Positions 49,890 through 57,803 of a stretch of DNA of 64,000 bases are shown here, one piece after another. The stretch lies in the NCBI GenBank assembly GCA_904394705.1, contig CAJFNJ010000008.1, positions 56,948 to 120,947 of the forward strand, given 5' to 3'. The stretch comes from Avimicrobium caecorum (GTDB lineage: Bacteria; Bacillota; Clostridia; Oscillospirales; Ruminococcaceae). The position numbers and the translations under genes are program-made. The notes under the pieces are model-generated. The model made no database searches. It worked only from the letters and a program-made list of their open reading frames with translations, and was not told the DNA's origin. Numbering within the stretch: the stretch's first letter is position 1; every line of letters begins with the position of its first letter.

Positions 49890-50606
49890 TCAGTCCCTGC
49901 AATACTCAGCGGCACGATCCGGGAAGTTGCCGATCACCGCATCCACACCCAGCTCCTTCATGCGGGCCAGGTCGGCTCCCTCGTTCACGGTCCAGGTGTT
50001 GATCCGGATGTCATGCCCGTGCAGCTCGTCCACAGTTTCCCGGTCCAGGGTCAGATAGAGCGGATGATAGCATTCCACGCCCCGGGCAGCAGTGTACTCA
50101 CCCGGGCGCTCCAGCCAGGACATGGTGAGGAAGCCGCAGCGGATCTCCGGTGCCAGCGCCTTGCACTTCATCACCGAACGGTGGTTGAAGGAGGACAGGA
50201 TCACCCGCTCCTCCAGCCCATATTCCCGGATCATGGCGATAACTTTCTCCTCCATGCCTTCATACCAGAAGATGCCGTTTTTCAGCTCAATATTGGTGAT
50301 CAGATCCCGGCCCCGGATCAGCTCAAAATACTCCCGCAGCGTGGGAATCCCACAGAATCCGCACTCCGGGAAGGGCTTGGAAGCGTCCACCTTCCGCAGT
50401 TCCTCCAGGGTGTAATCCTTCACAAAGCCCTGGACATTGGTGGTGCGGTCCAGGCGCTCATCGTGGATAATGACAATCTCCCCGTCCCTGGTCAGATGGG
50501 TATCGAATTCAAAGCCGTCTGCCCCGGCTTCAATCCCCTTCTGGAATGCCAGCAGTGTATTCTCCGGATACTTTCCGCTGAATCCCCGGTGTGCAATATT
50601 GAGCAT
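49890..50606 (-). CDS. Glycerophosphodiester phosphodiesterase
   Basis: The enzyme hydrolyses glycerophosphodiesters to glycerol-3-phosphate and an alcohol. The 238-residue TIM-barrel has the catalytic HRGFSGKYPENTLLAF segment, the E-F-D metal pair in GADGFEFDTHLTRDG, and the second His in IIHDERLDRTT. No signal peptide is seen, so it is cytoplasmic. It stands alone with its own promoter. Confidence 0.93.
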   Translation of the reverse strand: MLNIAHRGFSGKYPENTLLAFQKGIEAGADGFEFDTHLTRDGEIVIIHDERLDRTTNVQGFVKDYTLEELRKVDASKPFPECGFCGIPTLREYFELIRGRDLITNIELKNGIFWYEGMEEKVIAMIREYGLEERVILSSFNHRSVMKCKALAPEIRCGFLTMSWLERPGEYTAARGVECYHPLYLTLDRETVDELHGHDIRINTWTVNEGADLARMKELGVDAVIGNFPDRAAEYCRD

Positions 50607-50637
50607 GATGGTCTCCCCTTTTCGGTCGTTTTCTTTT

Positions 50638-50667
50638 ATCTTACTGCCGATGCCCCGGCTCTGTCAA
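50638..50667 (-). promoter_or_regulatory. Promoter of the glycerophosphodiesterase
   Basis: The minus strand has TTGACA, an 18-base spacer and TAAGAT, about 32 bases before the start. Confidence 0.6.
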
Positions 50668-50677
50668 TGCCGGCAGA

Positions 50678-50723
50678 CAAAAGGGCCGGACAGCCCCCTC
50701 CGCGGGAAACTGCCCGGCCCTTT
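50678..50723 (-). terminator. Terminator of groESL
   Basis: The minus strand has AAAGGGCCGG, CAG/CTG inner pairing, CCGGCCCTTT and then T. It lies 22 bases after the groEL stop. Confidence 0.8.
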
Positions 50724-50745
50724 CAGCCGTCTGTGCGGTTTTGAA

Positions 50746-52371
50746 TCAATACATACCGGTCATGTCGGGAGCTGCGGCAGCGGGAGCCTTGGGCTCGGGC
50801 TTGTCAGCAACCAGCGACTCGGTGGTCAGTACCATGGCGGCAACCGAAGCGGCGTTCTGCAGAGCGCTTCTGGTTACCTTGGTGGGGTCTACGATACCGG
50901 CAGATACCATATCGCAGTAAACTTCGTTGTAAGCATCGAAGCCATAGCCCTTCTTGCCGGAAGTCATGATCTTATCCACGATCACAGAGCCCTCCAGACC
51001 AGCGTTGGCGGCGATCTGACGAACCGGCTCCTCCAGAGCCTTCAGCACGATGTTGATACCGGTCTTCTCATCGCCCTCAGTGCCAGCCAGCAGAGCGGTG
51101 ACAGCGGGAATAGCGTTGACCAGAACGGTACCGCCGCCAGCTACGATGCCCTCTTCTACGGCAGCCTTGGTGGCAGACAGAGCATCCTCGATGCGGAGCT
51201 TCTTCTCCTTCATCTCGACCTCGGTGGCAGCGCCGACCTTGATGACTGCAACACCGCCAGCCAGCTTGGCCAGACGCTCCTGCAGCTTCTCACGGTCGAA
51301 GTCGGAAGTGGTGTTCTCGATCTCGGCACGGATCTGAGCCACACGGCTGTCGATCTCAGCACGGTCGCCCATACCGCCGACGATGATGGTGTTCTCCTTC
51401 TGTACCTTGACCTGACGGGCACGGCCCAGCATGGACATGGTGGTATCCTTCAGCTCGTAGCCCAGGTCGCTGCTGATGACTACGCCGCCGGTGAGAATGG
51501 CAATATCCTGCAGCATTTCCTTTCTGCGGTCACCGAAGCCAGGAGCCTTGACGGCTACACAGGTGAAGGTACCACGCAGACGGTTTACCAGCAGGGTGGA
51601 CAGAGCGTCGCCGTCCACATCCTCGGCAATGATGACCAGCTTCTTGCCAGCCTGAACGATCTCTTCGAGCAGAGGCAGGATCTCCTGGATGGCAGAGATC
51701 TTCTTATCAGTGATGAGGATGTAGGCGTCATCAATGACAGCTTCCATCTTCTCGGTATCGGTTACCATGTAAGGAGTGATGTAGCCGCGGTCGAACTGCA
51801 TGCCCTCTACAACCTCGCTGTAGGTTTCAGCAGTCTTGGACTCCTCGATGGTGATAACGCCATCGTGGGTTACCTTCTCCATGGCCTCAGCGATCAGCTT
51901 GCCGATGGCAGCATCGCCGGCAGAGATGGTGGCTACACGCTCAATATCAGCAGAGCCGGAAACCTTCTTGGAATCGGCACGGATGGACTCCACAGCAGCA
52001 GCTACGGCCTTTTCGATACCCTTCTTGACAACCATCGGGTTGGCACCGGCTGCGATGTTCTTCATGCCTTCCCGTACCAGAGCCTGAGCCAGCAGGGTTG
52101 CGGTTGTGGTACCGTCACCGGCTGCATCGTTGGTCTTGGTGGCAACTTCCTTGACTACCTGAGCGCCCATATTCTCAAAGGGATCTTCCAGCTCGATCTC
52201 CTTGGCAATGGTCACACCATCGTTGGTGATGAGCGGAGAACCGAACTTCTTGTCCAGAACCACATTGCGGCCCTTGGGTCCCATGGTGATCTTCACAGTG
52301 TTTGCCAGCTTGTCAATACCGGCCTGAAGCGACTTTCTGGCCTCTTCGCCGAATACAATTTCCTTAGCCAT
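50746..52371 (-). CDS. groEL: 60 kDa chaperonin GroEL
   Basis: The GroEL subunit has 541 residues. It has the N-terminal MAKEIVFGEEARKSLQAGID, the ATP-site GDGTTTATLLAQALVREGMK and the C-terminal short tail DMTGMY. All three domains are full length. It is the second gene of the CIRCE-controlled groESL operon, 39 bp after groES. Confidence 0.99.
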   Translation of the reverse strand: MAKEIVFGEEARKSLQAGIDKLANTVKITMGPKGRNVVLDKKFGSPLITNDGVTIAKEIELEDPFENMGAQVVKEVATKTNDAAGDGTTTATLLAQALVREGMKNIAAGANPMVVKKGIEKAVAAAVESIRADSKKVSGSADIERVATISAGDAAIGKLIAEAMEKVTHDGVITIEESKTAETYSEVVEGMQFDRGYITPYMVTDTEKMEAVIDDAYILITDKKISAIQEILPLLEEIVQAGKKLVIIAEDVDGDALSTLLVNRLRGTFTCVAVKAPGFGDRRKEMLQDIAILTGGVVISSDLGYELKDTTMSMLGRARQVKVQKENTIIVGGMGDRAEIDSRVAQIRAEIENTTSDFDREKLQERLAKLAGGVAVIKVGAATEVEMKEKKLRIEDALSATKAAVEEGIVAGGGTVLVNAIPAVTALLAGTEGDEKTGINIVLKALEEPVRQIAANAGLEGSVIVDKIMTSGKKGYGFDAYNEVYCDMVSAGIVDPTKVTRSALQNAASVAAMVLTTESLVADKPEPKAPAAAAPDMTGMY

Positions 52372-52410
52372 AATGCCTTACCTCCAAAATATCATCTGAA
52401 AAAACTGCAG

Positions 52411-52695
52411 TTACTCAACGATCGCAAGAATGTCGTTCTGGCGCAGGATAGTGTACTCCTGACCGTCCAGCTTGACCTCAGTGCCGGCATACTTGCTGAT
52501 CAGAACACGGTCGCCTACCTTGACCTGCATGGTGATCTCCTTGCCTTCCACCACGCCGCCGGGGCCAACTGCCACGATCTCTGCAACCTGGGGCTTCTCC
52601 TTGGCATTGCCTGCCAGGATAATACCGCTCTTGGTGGTCTCCTCTGCTTCAACCATCTTGATCACAACTCTGTCAAACAGTGGCTTAATGTTCAT
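52411..52695 (-). CDS. groES: 10 kDa chaperonin GroES
   Basis: This co-chaperonin lid has 94 residues. It has the start MNIKPLFDRVVIKMVEAEET, the mobile-loop region TTKSGIILAG and the end VLISKYAGTEVKLDGQEYTI...ILAIVE. A CIRCE element lies just upstream. Confidence 0.98.
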   Translation of the reverse strand: MNIKPLFDRVVIKMVEAEETTKSGIILAGNAKEKPQVAEIVAVGPGGVVEGKEITMQVKVGDRVLISKYAGTEVKLDGQEYTILRQNDILAIVE

Positions 52696-52728
52696 TTTGA
52701 TTCCTCCAATATTGTAAGATACGAGTGT

Positions 52729-52755
52729 TTAGCACTCTTTATCTTTAAGTGCTAA
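52729..52755. promoter_or_regulatory. CIRCE element (HrcA operator)
   Basis: TTAGCACTC-9-AAGTGCTAA matches the CIRCE consensus TTAGCACTC-N9-GAGTGCTAA with one mismatch in the right arm. It lies between the promoter and groES, as in HrcA-controlled operons. hrcA itself is not in the window. Confidence 0.95.
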
Positions 52756-52759
52756 TATC

Positions 52760-52787
52760 ATTGTAACCCATTTCACGGAAAAATCAA
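52760..52787 (-). promoter_or_regulatory. Promoter of groESL
   Basis: The minus strand has TTGATT, a 16-base spacer and TACAAT, with CIRCE immediately after the -10. Confidence 0.7.
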
Positions 52788-52899
52788 GTGGAAATTTGCG
52801 CTTTTGCAGATTTTTTACAATTTTTTAACCTTTGGAGCCACCTTTTCCCTGTCTGCCCCTGCCGGATATGGAAATGCACAGAAAAGACTTGGGATAGAA

Positions 52900-52928
52900 T
52901 TGGTTTTTCTGTCAAATTATGATATAAT
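52900..52928 (+). promoter_or_regulatory. Promoter of the ROK kinase operon
   Basis: TTGGTT, a 17-base spacer and TATAAT, about 85 bases before the ROK gene start. Confidence 0.6.
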
Positions 52929-53016
52929 AGCCTTACCGCCGGCAGCGGGACTGTCTTTCCCTGCCGGACATCATCAGGACAGAGGCTGGCAGCTGCGTCA
53001 GCCAAGGAGGAATTCC

Positions 53017-53901
53017 ATGAAGATTCTTGCGCTGGATATAGGCGGAAGTTTTATCAAGTATGCTCAGTTTGAGGACGGTGTCCTCGCAGAGCCAGGAGCC
53101 ATTCCCACCCAGGCCGACCAGGGCCCGGAAGCCCTGCTGCGTACCGTCCGGCACCTGGCAGACCAGTTCCCGGAAAAACAGGCAGTGGGAATCTCGTTTG
53201 CCAGCCAGATCAACCCGGTGGAGGGGTGCATCTCCTCCGCTACCGAGACCTTCCCCGGCTTTACCGGGCTGCAGGTCAAAAAACTGCTGGAACGGGATCT
53301 GGGCATCCCGGTGAGCATTGACAACGATGTCAACTGCGCCGCTGTGGGAGAAGGCCGCCTGGGCGCTGCCACCGGCTGCCCCGACTTCCTCTGCCTGACC
53401 TATGGCACCGGCATCGGCGGAGCCATTATCCTTGGCGGGAAGCTGCACTATGGACAGACCTTTGCCGCCGGTGAAGTGGGTCACATGACCCTGCGGGCAG
53501 ACGGCATCCGCTGCAGCTGCGGACGGCTGGGCTGCTATGAAGCCTATGCCTCCACCACCGCCCTGATCCGCCGGGTCTATCTGGAGCACAAGCTGACCCT
53601 GGACGGCCGGGGGATCTGCGAGCTGTGCGAACAGGGCAGCGAAGGCATCAATGAAACGGTCAACCGCTGGATCGGTGATGTGTGTGCCGGACTGACCTCC
53701 TGCATCCATATGCTCAATCCGCCGGTGGTCGTGCTGGGCGGCGGCATCATGGAAAACACCGTGATCTTCAACCGGGTGCGTGCCCGTCTGGAAAACGAAC
53801 TCCTCCCCAACTTCCGCAAGGCCGATATCCGGCAGGCCCGGCTGGGCAATACCGCCGGCATGATCGGCGCCGCCATCCAGGCTCAGGAGCTGTGTCTGTA
53901 A
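53017..53901 (+). CDS. ROK family sugar kinase-like protein
   Basis: The 294 residues lack an N-terminal HTH, so this is a kinase-type rather than repressor-type ROK protein. It has the ATP motif LALDIGGSFIKY (residues 4-15), DNDVNCAA with the catalytic Asp, YGTGIGGAII, and the zinc motif RCSCGRLGCYEAYAS. The substrate (glucose or another hexose) is not readable. AAGGAGG precedes the start. Two small conserved genes follow. Confidence 0.92.
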   Translation: MKILALDIGGSFIKYAQFEDGVLAEPGAIPTQADQGPEALLRTVRHLADQFPEKQAVGISFASQINPVEGCISSATETFPGFTGLQVKKLLERDLGIPVSIDNDVNCAAVGEGRLGAATGCPDFLCLTYGTGIGGAIILGGKLHYGQTFAAGEVGHMTLRADGIRCSCGRLGCYEAYASTTALIRRVYLEHKLTLDGRGICELCEQGSEGINETVNRWIGDVCAGLTSCIHMLNPPVVVLGGGIMENTVIFNRVRARLENELLPNFRKADIRQARLGNTAGMIGAAIQAQELCL

Positions 53902-53959
53902 AGCTGTATCCCATTACAGCAATTCTATTGGTCCATCACTGATAAAGGAGGCACTTATT

Positions 53960-54511
53960 ATGTCAGAATCCATTCGCGAAACCTGTCAGACTGCCATCCG
54001 GGAGCTGTTGGCTGCTGCCAGGCTGCACCGTGGGGACATCGTTGTCATCGGCTGTTCTTCCAGCGAGGTACTGGGCGAAAAGATCGGCACCCACTCCAGC
54101 TATGAAACAGCGGAGGAAATCCATGCCGCCATCGCTCCGGTCCTGGCGGAAGAAGGACTGTGGCTGGCAGCGCAGTGCTGTGAGCATCTCAACCGGGCGC
54201 TGATCATCGAAGCGGACCTGGCCCGGGAACTGCGGCTGGACATTGTCAATGTAGTGCCCCAGCCCAAGGCCGGCGGCAGCTTTGCCACCTGCGCCTATAA
54301 AAATATGAAGGAACCCGTGGCTGTGGAATACCTCCAGGCCGACGCCGGTCTGGATATCGGCGATACCTTTATTGGAATGCACATCAAGCCGGTGGCGGTT
54401 CCGGTCCGGCTGAGTGTGAAGAGCGTGGGTGAAGCCCATCTCACCGCTGTCCGTCGCCGTCCCAAGAGCATCGGCGGAGAACGGGCTGTCTATAACCCTG
54501 ATCTGAAGTAA
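53960..54511 (+). CDS. TIGR01440/UPF0340 family protein (YwlG-like)
   Basis: The 183-residue protein matches the DUF436/YwlG family of unknown function. It has the conserved GCSSSEVLGEKIGTHSS segment (residues 31-47) and CCEHLNRALIIE. Its C-terminus SIGGERAVYNPDLK is also typical. It lies in a likely operon between the ROK kinase and the YbjQ-type gene. AAGGAGG precedes the ATG. Confidence 0.9.
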   Translation: MSESIRETCQTAIRELLAAARLHRGDIVVIGCSSSEVLGEKIGTHSSYETAEEIHAAIAPVLAEEGLWLAAQCCEHLNRALIIEADLARELRLDIVNVVPQPKAGGSFATCAYKNMKEPVAVEYLQADAGLDIGDTFIGMHIKPVAVPVRLSVKSVGEAHLTAVRRRPKSIGGERAVYNPDLK

Positions 54512-54530
54512 CAGAAAGCGAGGAACTGCT

Positions 54531-54857
54531 ATGTTCGTAACACTGACCACTACCCCCACCATTGAGGGCAGAAGAATCGTAGAATACAAGGGGATCGTCT
54601 TTGGAGAAGTAATCTCCGGCGTGGACTTCGTCAAGGACTTTGCTGCCGGGCTTACCAACTTCTTCGGCGGACGCAGCAACTCCTATGAAGGCGAACTGCA
54701 GAAGGCCCGGGAACAGGCTCTGGCAGAGCTCCAGCAGCGGGCCTCCGCCATGGGCGCCAACGCCGTTGTGGGCGTGGACCTGGACTATGAGACCCTCGGC
54801 GCCAACGGCAGCATGCTGATGGTCACCGCCAGCGGCACCGCTGTCCTCGTGGAATAA
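54531..54857 (+). CDS. YbjQ/UPF0145 family protein
   Basis: The 108-residue protein has the YbjQ-type fold: TTTPTIEGRRIVEYKGIVFG at the start, then AREQALAELQQRASAMGANA and VVGVDLDYETLG. These form pentamers of unknown role. A terminator follows. Confidence 0.9.
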   Translation: MFVTLTTTPTIEGRRIVEYKGIVFGEVISGVDFVKDFAAGLTNFFGGRSNSYEGELQKAREQALAELQQRASAMGANAVVGVDLDYETLGANGSMLMVTASGTAVLVE

Positions 54858-54880
54858 CCATCCTACCCCAATAAAACAGA

Positions 54881-54919
54881 ACCCCCGGAGGAGAAGATCT
54901 CTTCCGGGGGTATTGTTTT
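54881..54919 (+). terminator. Terminator of the ROK operon
   Basis: A 13-bp stem ACCCCCGGAGGAG/CTCTTCCGGGGGT with one G-T pair is followed by ATTGTTTT. Confidence 0.85.
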
Positions 54920-55111
54920 ACCGGGTGTAGAGCCAGTACCGCTGAGCCTGCCTGCGGGGCAGAATGCCCATACAGCTAAAAGCAGCGCACTTTGCGATGG
55001 GTGTTACAGCGGCAGGGCGGCAGCCCCGGGCAGCCCTTGCCCTCTCCCTGCCCGCTAAGATTCTGAGGCGCTGTCCGGCTGGGAGCATACTGCCTGGAGC
55101 CGACACAACAG
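54920..55111. other. Unexplained GC-rich intergenic segment
   Basis: This is the middle part of a 306-base gap between two terminators. It holds GGGCAG/CTGCCC blocks and no supported gene; short frames lack ribosome sites. It resembles in composition the segment at 49651-49889. It may be a dispersed noncoding repeat, which cannot be tested from one window. Confidence 0.35.
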
Positions 55112-55147
55112 AAAAACCCGGAGATTCCAACGAATCTCCGGGTTTTC
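55112..55147. terminator. Bidirectional intrinsic terminator
   Basis: A perfect 15-bp stem AAAACCCGGAGATTC/GAATCTCCGGGTTTT with a 4-base loop. The minus strand continues with T, ending the lipoprotein/pyrE transcript. Confidence 0.88.
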
Positions 55148-55163
55148 TTGCTTACCGAGCTGA

Positions 55164-55601
55164 TCAGCAGCACTTTGCGCCCTGACCCAGTGTAGCCTCT
55201 TCCAGCATCTTGCCGAAATCATGGGAGGTATTGGCAGTGGCCCGATAGGCCTTCTCCTTATCCTCACTGGCATTGACCAGGGTCAGCTCGCCGCTGGAAT
55301 CGGTCCAGAACCACCAGGTGATGGCTCCTTCGATCCCCTTGGGCGGCAGAATCTGTACAATATAGTCCGGTGTACGGTCCGGAACGGAGTCCACCGGTTC
55401 GGTATTGGCGAGAATCTCCTCCACCAGACCGACATAATCCACATTGCCCAGCTGTGCTACAAAATCCTTGGTTTCATAATCCTTGCTGGTATATACATTG
55501 ATCTTCTGATCACTGGGCTCCCCGCCGCCGGTTCTCCGGCAGCCGGTCATGCACAGCACCAGCATTCCTGCGAGAAGCAAGGCAAGCCACCGCTTCCACA
55601 T
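55164..55601 (-). CDS. Small lipoprotein of unknown function
   Basis: The 145-residue protein has a signal sequence (MWKRWLALLLAGMLVLCMTG) and a lipobox MTGC with Cys at about residue 21. A soluble extracellular domain follows, with GIEGAITWWFWTDSSGELTL, ending KCC. I do not recognise the family. GGAGG lies 9 bases before the ATG. It sits 46 bp after pyrE on the same strand and may share its transcript. Confidence 0.75.
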   Translation of the reverse strand: MWKRWLALLLAGMLVLCMTGCRRTGGGEPSDQKINVYTSKDYETKDFVAQLGNVDYVGLVEEILANTEPVDSVPDRTPDYIVQILPPKGIEGAITWWFWTDSSGELTLVNASEDKEKAYRATANTSHDFGKMLEEATLGQGAKCC

Positions 55602-55647
55602 GATGGTTTCCCTCCTTCTCATTCCACACACCAGTATTCCGGGTCAA

Positions 55648-56310
55648 TCAGAACCGGCAGTACTGAGCCATATACTGCTCCATGTGAGCCAGTACATCGG
55701 CATACTTGGGATCTTCCTTGAGGTACTCATGGATATCCTGTACGGTTACGATGGCATGTACATCAATGCCGAACTGCTCCTTTACTTCCATAACAGCAGT
55801 CTTTTCGCCGTCCTTGCCCACTTCGCAGCGGTTTACCGAGATGAACATATCGGTCACCTTGACATCACCGCAGCTCATGATCTGAGGCATCACCTCACGC
55901 ACAGCTGTACCGGCAGTGATAACATCTTCCACCAGAATGATGCGGTCGCCGTCCACCGGCTTATAGCCTACAAAGCTGCCGCCTTCGCCATGGTCCTTCT
56001 CCTCCTTGCGGTTGAAGAAGTAGGGCTTGTCCAGATCATACTCCTGAGCCAGAGTAGAAGCTGTTACAGCTGCCAGCGGGATACCCTTGTAAGCCGGGCC
56101 GAACATGGCGTCAAACTGATCGCCCAGAGTTTCATGGATCAGACGGGCATAGAACTTGCCCAGGGTTGCCAGCTGCTTACCGGTACGATAGTTGCCGGTG
56201 TTGACAAAATAGGGGGTGTTCCGACCGCTCTTGGTTACAAAGTTGCCGAACCGGAGCACATCCGCGCTCATCATAAACTCAATAAACTCTCTTTTGGCCT
56301 GCGTCAGCAT
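55648..56310 (-). CDS. pyrE: Orotate phosphoribosyltransferase PyrE
   Basis: PyrE makes orotidine 5'-phosphate in pyrimidine synthesis. The 220 residues have FGPAYKGIPLAA, the flexible-loop RKEEKDHGEGG and the PRPP motif ILVEDVITAGTAVRE. The ATG at 56310 has AGGTGG 9 bases upstream. No other pyr gene is in the window and no PyrR attenuator is visible. Confidence 0.97.
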   Translation of the reverse strand: MLTQAKREFIEFMMSADVLRFGNFVTKSGRNTPYFVNTGNYRTGKQLATLGKFYARLIHETLGDQFDAMFGPAYKGIPLAAVTASTLAQEYDLDKPYFFNRKEEKDHGEGGSFVGYKPVDGDRIILVEDVITAGTAVREVMPQIMSCGDVKVTDMFISVNRCEVGKDGEKTAVMEVKEQFGIDVHAIVTVQDIHEYLKEDPKYADVLAHMEQYMAQYCRF

Positions 56311-56347
56311 CACAATAAACCACCTTTACAAAATTCTAAACGGTCTA

Positions 56348-56376
56348 AGTATAGCATAAGCCGATTGGTTACACAA
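56348..56376 (-). promoter_or_regulatory. Promoter of pyrE
   Basis: The minus strand has TTGTGT, a 17-base spacer and TATACT, with TG one base upstream of the -10 (extended). Confidence 0.6.
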
Positions 56377-56425
56377 GGCAGAATACCAAACTTTGTTAAA
56401 CTTTTATAAATCTTTCTGACAAAAT

Positions 56426-57541
56426 TTATGCCAGTTCGCCCAGGCTCTTGGCCTTCAGATAAGCATTGATAAAGCCATCGATGTCACCATCCATGACCGA
56501 AGCCACATTGCCCATCTCAAAGTTGGTACGATGGTCCTTGACCAGAGTATAGGGCATGAATACATAGGAACGGATCTGGTTGCCCCAGCCGATCTCCTTC
56601 TGTACGCCCTTGATGTCCTCGATCTTCTCCAGGTGCTCGCGCTCCTTGATCTCTGCCAGCTTCGCCTTGAGCATCTTCATGGCTACTTCACGGTTCTGGA
56701 ACTGGCTGCGCTCGTTCTGGCACGCTACTACCACACCGGTGGGAATATGGGTGATGCGCACTGCCGATTCGGTCTTGTTTACATGCTGACCGCCGGCACC
56801 GCCCGAACGATAGGTATCCACCTTCAGGTCGGCTTCATTGATCTCGATGTCGGTTTCATCGCTCAGCTCCGGCATGACTTCCAGCGAAGCAAAGGAGGTC
56901 TGGCGGCGGCCCGACGCATCGAAGGGCGAAATACGCACCAGACGGTGCACACCGGCCTCCGACTTCAGGAATCCATAGGCATTTTCGCCCTCGATCAGGA
57001 TCGAAGCGCTCTTGATGCCGGCTTCATCGCCGTCCAGATAGTCCAGAATCTTGTACTTGAAGCCATGACGCTCTGCCCAGCGGGTATACATCCGGTAGAG
57101 CATCTGAGCCCAGTCCTGAGCCTCAGTGCCGCCTGCACCTGCATGGAAGGTGAGAATGGCATTGTTTTCATCATACTCGCCGGTGAGCAGAGTGGACAGC
57201 TTCTGAGTCTCCAGATCAGCCATGACAAAATCATAGCCCTTCTTGGCTTCCTCATAGACGCTTTCATCGTCCATCTCAATGGCGAGTTCGATCAGTGTCA
57301 GTGTATCGTCATAAGCACTGCGCAGCTTTTCATAGCCCTTGAGCACATTCTTGATATGACTCATCTCCCGGACTACCTTCTGGGAGTTCTCCTGGTCATT
57401 CCAGAATCCGCTTACGGCAGTCTGAGCTTCCAGCTCCTCAAGACGGGACTTCTTATTCTCAATGTCCATCGCCTCATACAGGTTCTTCAGCTCGCCTTCC
57501 TGTGCCAGCAGCCCCAGGCGCAGTTCTTCAAATTGCAGCAT
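56426..57541 (-). CDS. prfB: Peptide chain release factor RF2
   Basis: RF2 ends translation at UGA and UAA. The 371 residues have the codon-recognition SPF tripeptide in VRISPFDASGRRQTSF and the catalytic GGQ in RSGGAGGQHVNK. The start at 57541 was chosen because an AAAGGGAA site precedes it. The reading frame runs unbroken through the early region where many bacteria carry the CTTTGA programmed frameshift, so autoregulation by frameshifting is absent here. Confidence 0.96.
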   Translation of the reverse strand: MLQFEELRLGLLAQEGELKNLYEAMDIENKKSRLEELEAQTAVSGFWNDQENSQKVVREMSHIKNVLKGYEKLRSAYDDTLTLIELAIEMDDESVYEEAKKGYDFVMADLETQKLSTLLTGEYDENNAILTFHAGAGGTEAQDWAQMLYRMYTRWAERHGFKYKILDYLDGDEAGIKSASILIEGENAYGFLKSEAGVHRLVRISPFDASGRRQTSFASLEVMPELSDETDIEINEADLKVDTYRSGGAGGQHVNKTESAVRITHIPTGVVVACQNERSQFQNREVAMKMLKAKLAEIKEREHLEKIEDIKGVQKEIGWGNQIRSYVFMPYTLVKDHRTNFEMGNVASVMDGDIDGFINAYLKAKSLGELA

Positions 57542-57587
57542 ATACAGCGTTTCCCTTTCTTCCGTTTTTAGATTATAATACATTATA

Positions 57588-57616
57588 ATTATAGTATCCG
57601 GCGGCGTACTTGTAAA
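57588..57616 (-). promoter_or_regulatory. Promoter of prfB
   Basis: The minus strand has TTTACA, a 17-base spacer and TATAAT. A second TATAAT lies 9 bases further downstream. Confidence 0.65.
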
Positions 57617-57803
57617 GAATAATCTGTAAGACCCGGTCATTCCGGTATTTTTCTGCCGTTTCCGTTCATATTCGGGTCCATTTATTCATATTTTCTGCCT
57701 TTCTTTTTTCTTCCAACTACTATATAATATTGAATTAGTGCAAAAGGCCCAGAATTCTGAGCCCTTTCAGGGCGTTCCCACCCTGGATGTTTAGGAGGAT
57801 ACC

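Noticed and set aside
49678..49902. A 74-codon minus-strand frame in the gap after the importer operon
   Set aside because: It has no ribosome site, an unusual Cys/Pro/Arg-rich composition, and overlaps the start of strong hairpins; it is more likely noncoding.
50437..52755. A 772-codon plus-strand frame opposite groESL
   Set aside because: It is antisense to groEL and groES, runs through CIRCE, and has no domain or ribosome site.
54918..55185. Short frames on both strands in the gap near 55 kb
   Set aside because: They overlap each other and two terminators, and lack ribosome sites.
56426..57640. A possible upstream extension of prfB to 57640
   Set aside because: The extra 33 residues overlap the promoter, do not look like RF2 and lack a ribosome site.
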